From an uncultured Armatimonadota bacterium (lineage in GTDB: Bacteria > Armatimonadota > Fimbriimonadia > Fimbriimonadales > Fimbriimonadaceae): 6,272 bases of DNA. The position numbers and the translations under genes were made by a program. The stretch is taken from the NCBI GenBank assembly GCA_946478935.1, contig CAMLEL010000151.1:1-6272 (forward strand). Reading direction: 5' to 3'. Position 1 is the first letter of the stretch, and the number at the start of each line of letters is the position of its first letter. The notes under the pieces are model-generated. The model searched no databases, was not told the origin of the DNA, and worked only from the letters and a program-made list of their open reading frames with translations. This document shows, one piece after another, positions 1 through 5,792 of the stretch.

Positions 1-114
1 CAGGCAATTCAGAACGAGACGACGTATTACCTGGGAACTGTGGGCTACGGATTGTTGTACATCACCATATTGATCATCGCCGGGATCCTTATTTTCGACC
101 GGCGCGAGGTCTAA
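1..114 (+). CDS. C-terminal end of a membrane protein, probably ABC-2 type transporter permease (partial)
   Basis: The first reading frame is open from base 1 to a TAA at 112-114, giving the last 37 residues of a protein that begins before the window. About 20 strongly hydrophobic residues (YGLLYITILIIAGILIF) form a membrane segment, followed by a short charged tail ending DRREV. A final membrane helix followed by a short F-x-R-R-(E/D)-(F/V)-like tail is typical of ABC-2 family permeases, which pair with an ATPase to move substrates across the inner membrane. That family call is inference from 37 residues; another polytopic membrane protein could end the same way. The stop lies only 4 bases before the next start, so the two genes are probably co-transcribed and translationally coupled. 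Confidence 0.6.
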   Translation, partial: QAIQNETTYYLGTVGYGLLYITILIIAGILIFDRREV

Positions 115-118
115 TCGA

Positions 119-1588
119 ATGAAGTCCAACAAAGCATTACTGGGTGTTTTGGTCCTGGCGGTCATCGCCCAGGGCGCCCTGCAAACGGGATACCTGCACA
201 AGTTCTGGTCCAAGAACTACAGCCCGGGCAAGATGGGCAACGTGGGAGAACAACTTTCTCCCGACCAAATCATCTTGCAACTCTTCGGGTTCCGCGAGTT
301 CCTCGCGGGAATCCTGTGGGTCCGCGCCGACGGTTTCTTCGATCAGGGCAACTACGACGCGGTGTTGCCAATTATTCGGCTCTGCACGATCCTGGATCCG
401 AAGCAGATTGACGTGTATGCCACAGGAATGTGGCACATCGGCTACAACTTCACGGACGAGGAGCAGCGGTCCGACCGTCGGTACCTGCCATCCGCACTTG
501 CCTTGGGCAAGGAAGGGGCGCGGCAGAATCCCAACACGTACGAGATGTTTTTCGAAACGGGTTGGATGTGGTACCACAAGATCGACGACGACTACTTCCA
601 GGCCGTGCGCTGGTTCCAAGAGGCGGCAAAACGTGAAGACATCCTTCCGGCTCGGCGCAACCTGCTGACCCAGGCTTACTTCCGAAACGGCCAGGTTTAC
701 GACGCCTTGAACCTGTACTATGACCTGTACGACGTCGCCGAAAAGCGACTCGGAACGGACACGCAGTACGGAGCTATCCAGCAGCTGGGAACGATTGAGA
801 ACAACCTCGATACGACCCTCGTCCGGATGGCACAGCGAGGTTGGTTTGCCCGAACGACCGAACAAGGTCTGGCCAATAACTGGTACGCGACGGGCAACTA
901 TGATACGAAACCTCCGTTCGACGTCGGATTCTCGGCCAAAGTCACGGTTCTAAGCGATCGCGTTCTGCGTGTCGAGGGAACTTGGAATGTTTTGCCGGTT
1001 GGAACGCGTGTTAGGATCACGCTGAGGGATGCGGACTACCCGCACGCGAAGAGAGGGCAGCTTGATTGGGACATGACGGACAGCGTCAACCTGGACCCTC
1101 CGCGCAACCTGACGTTCATGCAAGATCAGCTTTTCGTGCGGAATCGACGATTCAATCGAAAAGTGGATATGAGCAAGGACCCGACCATGTATCCTTTCCT
1201 CGCGAAGAAATATTTGATCGAGTTCTATTACAATCCGCGCAGTGCGCCGCCTCACATCCAGGACAAGTTCGGCTACAGCGGAGAAGGGTTCACAGATTCA
1301 AACTTTCTCAGCAACGATTCCCGCAAGAGCATCAAGCTCGTCCCAGTTAAGGATGACGATCGCGGCAATACGATCGAGTGGCGAGAGGAACCAATTCCAA
1401 ATGCCATTCAACCCGTGATGTACACGACGCTTGAGATCACACAGGATCAGATTCGCCGCAAAGGGGAATGGGTGGACAAGACTCCGGTTCTGAAGACCAA
1501 GAACTACAAAGAAGCGGTTCAAGGCAAGGACAAAGAGGACGTCATCATGGTTCCCACGCTTAGAGCTGGGGCGACCGGCGGCAACTAA
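119..1588 (+). CDS. Membrane-anchored tetratricopeptide-like repeat protein with beta-rich C-terminal domain, function unknown
   Basis: A 489-residue protein that I cannot assign to a characterised family. Residues 6-22 are a single hydrophobic stretch after a Lys-containing start (MKSNKALLGV), so it is probably an N-terminal anchor or uncleaved signal with the rest outside the cytoplasm; no lipobox cysteine is seen. Residues about 54-206 are helical, with TPR-like units around 74-108 (ending in a GxWHIGYN motif), 126-172 (A-x(2)-W-F-Q-E-A) and 180-206 (AYFRNGQ then DALNLYYDLY). Residues about 267-480 lack such repeats and read as beta-rich, with VTVLSDRVLRVEGTW and VRITLRD. The ATG at 119 has GAGG 9 bases upstream and follows the permease stop by 4 bases. 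A strong terminator follows the gene. Inference: an accessory or scaffold protein of the transporter encoded before it. The gene itself is certain; its role is not. Confidence 0.85.
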   Translation: MKSNKALLGVLVLAVIAQGALQTGYLHKFWSKNYSPGKMGNVGEQLSPDQIILQLFGFREFLAGILWVRADGFFDQGNYDAVLPIIRLCTILDPKQIDVYATGMWHIGYNFTDEEQRSDRRYLPSALALGKEGARQNPNTYEMFFETGWMWYHKIDDDYFQAVRWFQEAAKREDILPARRNLLTQAYFRNGQVYDALNLYYDLYDVAEKRLGTDTQYGAIQQLGTIENNLDTTLVRMAQRGWFARTTEQGLANNWYATGNYDTKPPFDVGFSAKVTVLSDRVLRVEGTWNVLPVGTRVRITLRDADYPHAKRGQLDWDMTDSVNLDPPRNLTFMQDQLFVRNRRFNRKVDMSKDPTMYPFLAKKYLIEFYYNPRSAPPHIQDKFGYSGEGFTDSNFLSNDSRKSIKLVPVKDDDRGNTIEWREEPIPNAIQPVMYTTLEITQDQIRRKGEWVDKTPVLKTKNYKEAVQGKDKEDVIMVPTLRAGATGGN

Positions 1589-1608
1589 CCGATCGGAGGT
1601 TGACAATT

Positions 1609-1641
1609 GGGGCTGAAAGCGCTGGCTTTCAGCCCCTTTTT
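1609..1641 (+). terminator. Intrinsic (rho-independent) terminator
   Basis: A perfect 12-bp stem (GGGGCTGAAAGC at 1609-1620 with its complement at 1625-1636) closes a four-base GCTG loop and is followed directly by five T (1637-1641). It lies 20 bases after the stop of the TPR-like gene and before the SRP RNA gene, so it ends the upstream transport-related transcript. Confidence 0.93.
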
Positions 1642-1668
1642 GTCTACCATGGGACGTGCCAAATCAGC

Positions 1669-1674
1669 TAAACT
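1669..1674 (+). promoter_or_regulatory. Possible -10 element of the SRP RNA promoter
   Basis: TAAACT at 1669-1674 lies 6 bases before the G at 1681, where the closing helix of the SRP RNA becomes continuous. That is the right spacing for a sigma-70 type start near 1681. An upstream terminator makes a promoter between 1642 and 1680 necessary for expression of the RNA. I could not find a convincing -35: TTGTCT at 1640-1645 is 23 bases away, and TACCAT at 1645-1650 is spaced well but matches poorly. Confidence 0.35.
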
Positions 1675-1676
1675 AT

Positions 1677-1779
1677 GGGAGCCGGGAACTGCGCGGCAGC
1701 AGGCTGGTGAACCTCGCCAGGGCCGGAAGGCAGCAACGATAAGTCGGTTCTCTGTGCGACGCACCATTCCCGGTATTCC
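1677..1779 (+). ncRNA. ffs: Signal recognition particle RNA, small bacterial (4.5S) type
   Basis: The RNA that binds Ffh to form the signal recognition particle, which targets nascent membrane and secreted proteins to the translocon. The most conserved part is plain: the apical GCC-GGAA-GGC hairpin (tetraloop at 1725-1728), flanked by CAGG (1718-1721) and AGCAA (1732-1736), which form the symmetric internal loop that contacts the Ffh M domain. Lower helices are supported by GAACC (1709-1713) pairing with GGTTC (1746-1750) and by GCCGGGAA (1681-1688) pairing with TTCCCGGT (1767-1774). The last helix can extend to 1677/1779 with one bulged A. At about 95-103 bases this is the short form without an Alu domain. 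Exact ends are uncertain by a few bases. It sits directly before dnaX, an arrangement also known in Bacillus subtilis (scr-dnaX). Confidence 0.93.
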
Positions 1780-1781
1780 TC

Positions 1782-1800
1782 ACCACATGGCTTGTGGTTT
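1782..1800 (+). terminator. Weak stem-loop just after the SRP RNA
   Basis: ACCACA (1782-1787) can pair with TGTGGT (1793-1798) around a five-base TGGCT loop, followed by only two more T. It lies directly after the 3' end of the SRP RNA. It could be a weak terminator, or simply help define the RNA 3' end. The short stem and lack of a T run make this uncertain, and the SRP transcript may read on into dnaX. Confidence 0.3.
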
Positions 1801-1818
1801 GTAGCCGGTGGTTTGTAG
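1794..1818 (+). repeat. Two direct copies of an 11-base repeat before dnaX
   Basis: GTGGTTTGTAG occurs at 1794-1804 and again at 1808-1818, exactly 14 bases apart, in the leader between the SRP RNA and dnaX. The first copy overlaps the 3' arm of the small stem-loop at 1782-1798. It may be a small local duplication; no function is visible. Confidence 0.7.
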
Positions 1819-1855
1819 ACTTGTACATTCTCAAACCGTGACGACAAGCCCCGGC

Positions 1856-3430
1856 ATGGCATACCAATCGCTCTATCGCAAATATCGGAGCCAGACATTC
1901 GGTGATCTGGTCGGTCAAGAGCATATCGTCCGAACCCTCCAGAACGCCATCACCACCGGACGGATTGCGCACGCCTACCTGTTCACGGGTCCCAGAGGGA
2001 CGGGCAAGACTTCCTCAGCTCGGCTGCTGGCCAAGGCACTAAACGCAGAGAACGGTCCGACCGCGGAGCCGAGTGATGATGATCCGATCTGCCAGATGAT
2101 CGCGGCTGGCAACTGCCCGGATGTTCAAGAGTTTGATGCAGCCAGCGAGGCTGGCGTGGACAACGTTCGTGAAGCGATCGTCGAGGACGCTCAGTATCAG
2201 CCGATGATGTGCCGGTACAAGATCTACATCATCGACGAGGTTCACGACTTGAGCGGCAAGGCGTTCGACGCCCTGCTCAAAACGATCGAAGAGCCTCCCG
2301 CTCACGTGATTTTCATCTTGGCCACGACCGAGTATTCAAAGGTTCCGCCAACGATCCGATCTCGCTGCCAAAAATTCGAGTTCCATCGGGGTTCCGTTTC
2401 GGACCTGGCAAAGCGCATTCAATACGTCGCTGAGCAGGAGCAGGCCAAGATTCAGCCGGCTGCAGTTTCGGCCATTGCCCGAATGGCAGATGGCGGATTT
2501 CGCGATGCGCTGACTCTTCTCGAGCAGGCGATCTTAACGACGGACGGGGAGATCACGCTTAATCACATCTACGATCAACTGGGGTTAGTTTCGGATGAGG
2601 CGATCGATGGATTGTTGACCGCGATCAAAGGATCCGACATCGCGAAGATCATCGACTCGCTCAACGAGATGAGCCGGTTGGGGCGCGATCCGCGAGCAAT
2701 TCTGGAGTCGATGCTGCACCGTCTTGCCGACCTCACGCGGGTTGCATACGGGATTGACATTGGCGGAACCGGAGATGCCGCACAGGAGGCGAGCCTTCAT
2801 GCGGCGGCGCAGTCGTTCGGAAAAGAGTTCTTGCTGCGAGCGAGAAGTGCGCTTTCCGAAGCGCACAAAGAAATACGTGACATCTCGCTGCCGAGGCTCT
2901 GGCTCGAAGCGGAACTGATTCGCATCGCTTCGCCCCAACCGGTGCAAGCTCCAGTTCAAGCGACCGTCCCGGCATCCAAACCCGCAGCCACGGTGGAGGG
3001 CGAAAAGAAGCCAGCGGCCAAGGTAGCGATCGCCGAACCACCCAAAGCGGTTGAGGTTGTGAAGCCAACCGCCACGGGCGATCCTAAATTCGATGCAGCG
3101 GCAACGGCGTGGTCGGAGAGCGTTGCCGAACTGAGCCTCGTTTCCAAGACGATGGCGGCCAGGCTGCTCGATTCGAAGGTTGGCCACGTCGAAGGTGATG
3201 TAGTTTCGATCGAGTTTTCGCGACAGTTGGACTTGGAGTGGATCAAAGATAAGCCAAATCGACTGGGAGCGGTCGCAGACGCGATGCAAAAGCGACTCGG
3301 CGACGCGTGTCGCGTGGAACTCGGCGCCGGTAAACGGACGAACGCGATCGGGGACTCTCAAGCGGTAGAATTGCCGCTAGAGGGCCAGAAGCTCGCGGAC
3401 ACGGTACGCGAGATTTTCGGCGCGTCATAA
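1856..3430 (+). CDS. dnaX: DNA polymerase III subunit gamma/tau (clamp loader ATPase), zinc-ligand-poor
   Basis: The ATPase motor of the clamp loader, which opens the beta sliding clamp and places it on primed DNA; the tau form also ties the polymerase to the helicase. The 524-residue protein (from ATG 1856) opens with YQSLYRKYRSQTFGDLVGQ. It has Walker A GPRGTGKT (45-52), Walker B with DEVH (127-130), sensor 1 ATTE (156-159) and the SRC motif with the arginine finger (169-171). Domain III runs to about 358. A Pro/Ala/Lys-rich linker (about 359-411) follows, then a C-terminal domain (about 412-524) like those of many tau subunits. Oddity: aligned without gaps to E. coli Cys64, 73, 76 and 79, the zinc positions read Ala64, Ser73, Asp76 and Cys79. 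The ATG fits the usual family start, though no Shine-Dalgarno precedes it; in-frame GTG codons at 1838 and 1808 are alternatives. I see no A-rich frameshift heptamer in the linker, so probably only tau is made. Confidence 0.96.
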   Translation: MAYQSLYRKYRSQTFGDLVGQEHIVRTLQNAITTGRIAHAYLFTGPRGTGKTSSARLLAKALNAENGPTAEPSDDDPICQMIAAGNCPDVQEFDAASEAGVDNVREAIVEDAQYQPMMCRYKIYIIDEVHDLSGKAFDALLKTIEEPPAHVIFILATTEYSKVPPTIRSRCQKFEFHRGSVSDLAKRIQYVAEQEQAKIQPAAVSAIARMADGGFRDALTLLEQAILTTDGEITLNHIYDQLGLVSDEAIDGLLTAIKGSDIAKIIDSLNEMSRLGRDPRAILESMLHRLADLTRVAYGIDIGGTGDAAQEASLHAAAQSFGKEFLLRARSALSEAHKEIRDISLPRLWLEAELIRIASPQPVQAPVQATVPASKPAATVEGEKKPAAKVAIAEPPKAVEVVKPTATGDPKFDAAATAWSESVAELSLVSKTMAARLLDSKVGHVEGDVVSIEFSRQLDLEWIKDKPNRLGAVADAMQKRLGDACRVELGAGKRTNAIGDSQAVELPLEGQKLADTVREIFGAS

Positions 3431-3441
3431 AGGATTCACTC

Positions 3442-3765
3442 ATGAAACTTCCAAAGGGATTCGGCGGACAAGGATTCGGAGGCATGCTCCAACAGGCTCA
3501 GCAAGCGATGGCGCGTGCTCAACAGTTGGAGGAAGAGCTTGCGAACGAGCGCATTCCCATCGACAAAGGACCCGTCAAGGCGCTGTTTGACGGAACGGGG
3601 CAGCTGGTCCAGTTAAAGATCGAGCCGTCGATTGTGGATCCGGAAGATGTCGAGGCTTTGGAAGATCTGATCGTTTCGGCCGTTCGGGATGGCTTCACCA
3701 CGGCGACAGAATCTCGCGCGGCCAGAGTTCAAGCGATCATGCCGAACGTTCCCGGGCTCGGCTAG
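3442..3765 (+). CDS. ybaB: YbaB/EbfC family nucleoid-associated DNA-binding protein
   Basis: A 107-residue member of the small YbaB/EbfC family. These proteins form dimers, bind DNA with little sequence specificity and associate with the nucleoid; the gene usually lies between dnaX and recR, as here. Visible marks are the long N-terminal helix with the pattern LQQAQQAMARAQQLEEELA (16-34), the central strands with LFDGTGQLVQLKIEPSIVD (48-66), the DPEDVEALEDLIVSAVRDG segment (66-84) and a short tail MPNVPGLG. A glycine-rich start (GFGGQGFGG, 6-14) is longer than in E. coli YbaB. The ATG is supported by AAAGGA ending 7 bases upstream, and the Shine-Dalgarno overlaps the dnaX stop, suggesting coupled translation. 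Its exact job in the cluster is not settled even in model organisms. Confidence 0.95.
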   Translation: MKLPKGFGGQGFGGMLQQAQQAMARAQQLEEELANERIPIDKGPVKALFDGTGQLVQLKIEPSIVDPEDVEALEDLIVSAVRDGFTTATESRAARVQAIMPNVPGLG

Positions 3766-4361
3766 TGCTTTTCGCCCGACCCCTGGCAGAGTTGATCGCG
3801 GAACTGGAAAAGCTTCCGGGGGTCGGCCCAAAGTCGGCTCAGCGCCTTGCCTACCACCTTTTGAAAGCAACGGATGCCGACGCGAACCGCTTGGCCGACG
3901 CCATCCGGCGCGCCAAGGAAAAGCTGAGGTTCTGTTCGGAATGCCAAAACATTTCTGAGCACGAGACTTGCGAGATCTGTCGCGATTCACGCCGTGATCG
4001 ATCCATTGTCTGTGTGGTGGCGGAGCCACGAGATATCGCGGCGATCGAGCGGATCAACGAGTACAAAGGGCAATATCACGTGCTCCACGGACTGATGTCT
4101 CCCATGGACGGAATCGGTCCAGAGCAGCTAAGAATCCGAGAACTGCTTCAGCGGCTGGGCCAGCACGAGATACAAGAAGTCATCCTGGCCACGAATCCGA
4201 CGATCGAGGGGGATGCGACGGCGCTCTACTTGGCCAAGCTCATCAAGCCGACTGGTATTTCTGTTACCCGATTGGCTCATGGGATGCCAGTTGGCGGGGA
4301 ACTGGATTACGCGGACTCGGCAACGCTCTTGAGCGCCCTGGAATATCGTCGCGAGATGTAG
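3765..4361 (+). CDS. recR: Recombination mediator protein RecR
   Basis: RecR works with RecO and RecF to load RecA on single-stranded gaps during recombinational repair; it forms a ring-like tetramer in the cytoplasm. At 198 residues it has the normal family length. Visible parts in order: a helix-hairpin-helix (LPGVGPKSAQRLAYHLL, 17-33), a four-cysteine zinc site (Cys57, 60, 69 and 72), a TOPRIM domain (about 80-175, starting IVCVVAEPRDIAAIE and including NPTIEGDATALYLA) and the conserved GMPVGGELDYADSATL near the C-terminus (173-188). The start is GTG at 3765, whose G is the last base of the ybaB stop (TAGTG). No good Shine-Dalgarno precedes it, so translation is probably by re-initiation after ybaB. 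All zinc cysteines are kept, unlike in the neighbouring DnaX. The gene ends 12 bases from a convergent gene with no visible terminator between them. Confidence 0.97.
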   Translation: MLFARPLAELIAELEKLPGVGPKSAQRLAYHLLKATDADANRLADAIRRAKEKLRFCSECQNISEHETCEICRDSRRDRSIVCVVAEPRDIAAIERINEYKGQYHVLHGLMSPMDGIGPEQLRIRELLQRLGQHEIQEVILATNPTIEGDATALYLAKLIKPTGISVTRLAHGMPVGGELDYADSATLLSALEYRREM

Positions 4362-4373
4362 GACAACTCCACA

Positions 4374-5396
4374 TTACGCCAATCGCTTCTCCAGCCAATC
4401 TCCGGTCCGTCGTCTACGGCCCAACTTCCCGAGTCCGACCGCGATCAGGTTGATCGCCCACAGCCCAATGATGGCGATGCCGCCATATGCCATTGATTCA
4501 GTCATTCGTTCGCTGAAAACATCGGCCGGGAACTGCGAATGGAAGGACGTCAGTCGATTTTTCTCGGTTGCCAAGTACCCTAGTGAGTGATTCAGGCGGC
4601 TCTTCGTGTATGCGTTTGAACTCGCCTCCATCCAACGTTTCCTCGCGTCATTCCAATCCAGGACGCTGCCCCTTGATAGTCTCGGAGTTACGACGATATA
4701 TCCAACGGGAGCCGAGATGCGAACATCGCGGACCCCGAGGGGCACCACATAGCCTTGCTGATTGGGAAGGGCATAGGGCTTGCTCCGGTTGGGTGTTCCA
4801 GCGAAGTACGCCCCCGCGGCATCAAGGAGTGCCAGGTCTTCCTGGATCGCTAGTGAAGATCGATCGAACGTCTTCAAAACTTCGGGCAACTCTGCTGGTA
4901 GGAGCGAGGTCTCCATCACAAACCTCTGCGAAGCAACCATCGCCGTAATACTCGCCGATGCTAGCACGAGCACGGCAATCGGGAAAAGCAGCAATCTGCC
5001 GGCGAAGTAGGCGAACGTCGCGAATGCCAGGATTAAGCCCGCAACGGCGATTAGGCAATAGAACCACGCCTGGGGAATCGTTGCCGATGCGACCACGATA
5101 GGCACGAGCGCCGCTGCCAACGCCACCATACCAATCCCCCAAGCTGAAGCTTTGGGGTTGCCGTGCTTTACAAAGTGCCCCATTTCAGAAGCAGCAACCT
5201 TCGATGGGCTGCCGAAACGCTCCAAAGCGGCGAGCTGGGCGTCGTCGTCCGCCATTCCAGAAAATAAATGTTCGGCATATGATTCGGTCAGGTGTTGCCC
5301 TGCTTCAGTTACGATCGAGTGAATTTGGTCCGTGCGCATGCGGTCGCGCAAATGCGATTCCAGTTCGACCAAATACCAGTCCAGATACTTAGGCAT
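4374..5396 (-). CDS. PadR-linked membrane protein with N-terminal HAAS/DUF1700-like domain
   Basis: A 340-residue protein from the ATG at 5396. Residues 1-80 form a soluble helical domain (YLDWYLVELESHL, ALERFGSPSKVA) that resembles the HAAS (DUF1700) domain, known to occur beside PadR-type repressors and thought to be a signalling or protein-contact module. Three membrane segments follow at about 85-104, 109-131 and 134-156. Then comes a soluble region (about 157-302, with GYVVPLGVRDVRISAPVGYI), a fourth membrane segment (303-322), and a basic cytoplasmic tail with RRRR (327-330). The 157-302 region is therefore predicted to be outside the membrane. The ATG overlaps the padR end by 8 bases, with GGTGAG 4 bases upstream; in-frame TTG at 5408 and GTG at 5405 are less likely starts. 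The tight overlap says it is co-expressed with padR. No enzyme motif is seen and the signal is unknown. Confidence 0.85.
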   Translation of the reverse strand: MPKYLDWYLVELESHLRDRMRTDQIHSIVTEAGQHLTESYAEHLFSGMADDDAQLAALERFGSPSKVAASEMGHFVKHGNPKASAWGIGMVALAAALVPIVVASATIPQAWFYCLIAVAGLILAFATFAYFAGRLLLFPIAVLVLASASITAMVASQRFVMETSLLPAELPEVLKTFDRSSLAIQEDLALLDAAGAYFAGTPNRSKPYALPNQQGYVVPLGVRDVRISAPVGYIVVTPRLSRGSVLDWNDARKRWMEASSNAYTKSRLNHSLGYLATEKNRLTSFHSQFPADVFSERMTESMAYGGIAIIGLWAINLIAVGLGKLGRRRRTGDWLEKRLA

Positions 5397-5727
5397 GGTG
5401 CTCACCAACCTTCTTCACCGAACCCAGAATCGATTGGACTCCGTTCGCCAGTTTCTCCCATGCCGCTCGTTTGGAAGCCAAATCCTTAAGACCTTTGTCG
5501 GTGATCTTGTAGACCTTTCTCGCTGGCTTGCCCTCCTGCGGGATCCATTCCGCTTCAATACTGGCATGGTTCTCAAGCCGGTGCAGAGCGGGATAGAGTT
5601 GCCCCTCTCCCACTTTCACTAACTGGTCGGTTTCCTTTGAAATCCGCTTTGAGATTTCGTATCCATGCGCCGTCCGATCCTTGAGGATTCCCAAGATCAG
5701 CGCGTCCAAATCGCCCTTGAATGCCAT
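5389..5727 (-). CDS. PadR family transcriptional regulator
   Basis: A 112-residue winged-helix repressor of the short PadR type. Residues 1-80 carry the family pattern: the leading helix with GDLDALILGILKDRTAHGYEI (5-25), the recognition-helix region VGEGQLYPALHRLE (39-52) and the wing ending RKVYKIT (70-76). A C-terminal helix (about 78-105) would mediate dimer formation. The start is the ATG at 5727, because GGAGGT (5734-5739) sits exactly 6 bases before it; another in-frame ATG at 5731-5733 touches that Shine-Dalgarno and is unlikely. The gene overlaps the next one by 8 bases. Upstream lie a promoter and an inverted repeat, suggesting self-repression. PadR proteins of this size often respond to small molecules or partner proteins; which applies here cannot be read from the sequence. 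Confidence 0.94.
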   Translation of the reverse strand: MAFKGDLDALILGILKDRTAHGYEISKRISKETDQLVKVGEGQLYPALHRLENHASIEAEWIPQEGKPARKVYKITDKGLKDLASKRAAWEKLANGVQSILGSVKKVGEHHA

Positions 5728-5733
5728 TGCCAT

Positions 5734-5739
5734 ACCTCC
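5734..5739 (-). promoter_or_regulatory. Strong Shine-Dalgarno that decides the padR start
   Basis: GGAGGT on the minus strand is 6 bases from the ATG at 5727 and 0 bases from the ATG at 5733. Only the former spacing is workable, so the protein begins MAFKGD rather than MAMAFKGD. Confidence 0.85.
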
Positions 5740-5745
5740 GTGTGA

Positions 5746-5770
5746 GATGTATCCCTCCAGACTATACATC
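5746..5770 (-). promoter_or_regulatory. Inverted repeat, probable PadR operator
   Basis: GATGTAT (5746-5752) and its exact reverse complement ATACATC (5764-5770) are separated by 11 bases, a 25-bp perfect dyad centred at 5758. It overlaps the proposed -10 element and the expected transcription start of padR. The arms contain ATGT/ACAT half-sites like those reported for PadR-family operators, though the usual spacing of about 8 between them is 15 here. Binding here would block the promoter. That PadR is the binder is inference from position and half-site similarity. Confidence 0.65.
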
Positions 5771-5792
5771 AAAAAAGGAGATATGCAGTCAA
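5763..5792 (-). promoter_or_regulatory. Promoter of the padR-HAAS operon
   Basis: On the minus strand TTGACT (-35, at 5787-5792) is followed after 18 bases by TGTATA (-10, at 5763-5768). This predicts a start near 5756 and a leader of about 30 bases. TATAGT at 5761-5766 is an alternative -10 but is 20 bases from the -35. The -35 overlaps the last codon and stop of the upstream unknown gene. Confidence 0.6.

Noticed and set aside
137..865. Long open frame of 242 codons on the minus strand
   Set aside because: It is antisense to the strongly supported TPR-like gene, has no recognisable domain, and is expected by chance opposite a GC-rich coding region.
1600..1605. TTGACA as the -35 of a promoter
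   Set aside because: No -10-like hexamer lies 16-19 bases downstream, and the terminator stem-loop immediately follows, so any start here would be cut off.
2998..3012. GAAAAGAAG in the dnaX linker as a programmed -1 frameshift site making gamma
   Set aside because: It is not an in-frame X-XXY-YYZ heptamer like the E. coli A-AAA-AAG, the A run is only four bases, and I see no strong hairpin just after it.
2585..3361. Long open frame of 258 codons on the minus strand
   Set aside because: It is antisense to the C-terminal half of dnaX, Arg- and Cys-rich in the way shadow frames are, with no domain or ribosome site.
4362..4373. Bidirectional terminator between the convergent recR and HAAS genes
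   Set aside because: The gap is only 12 bases and neither it nor the flanking gene ends form a GC-rich stem followed by a T run.
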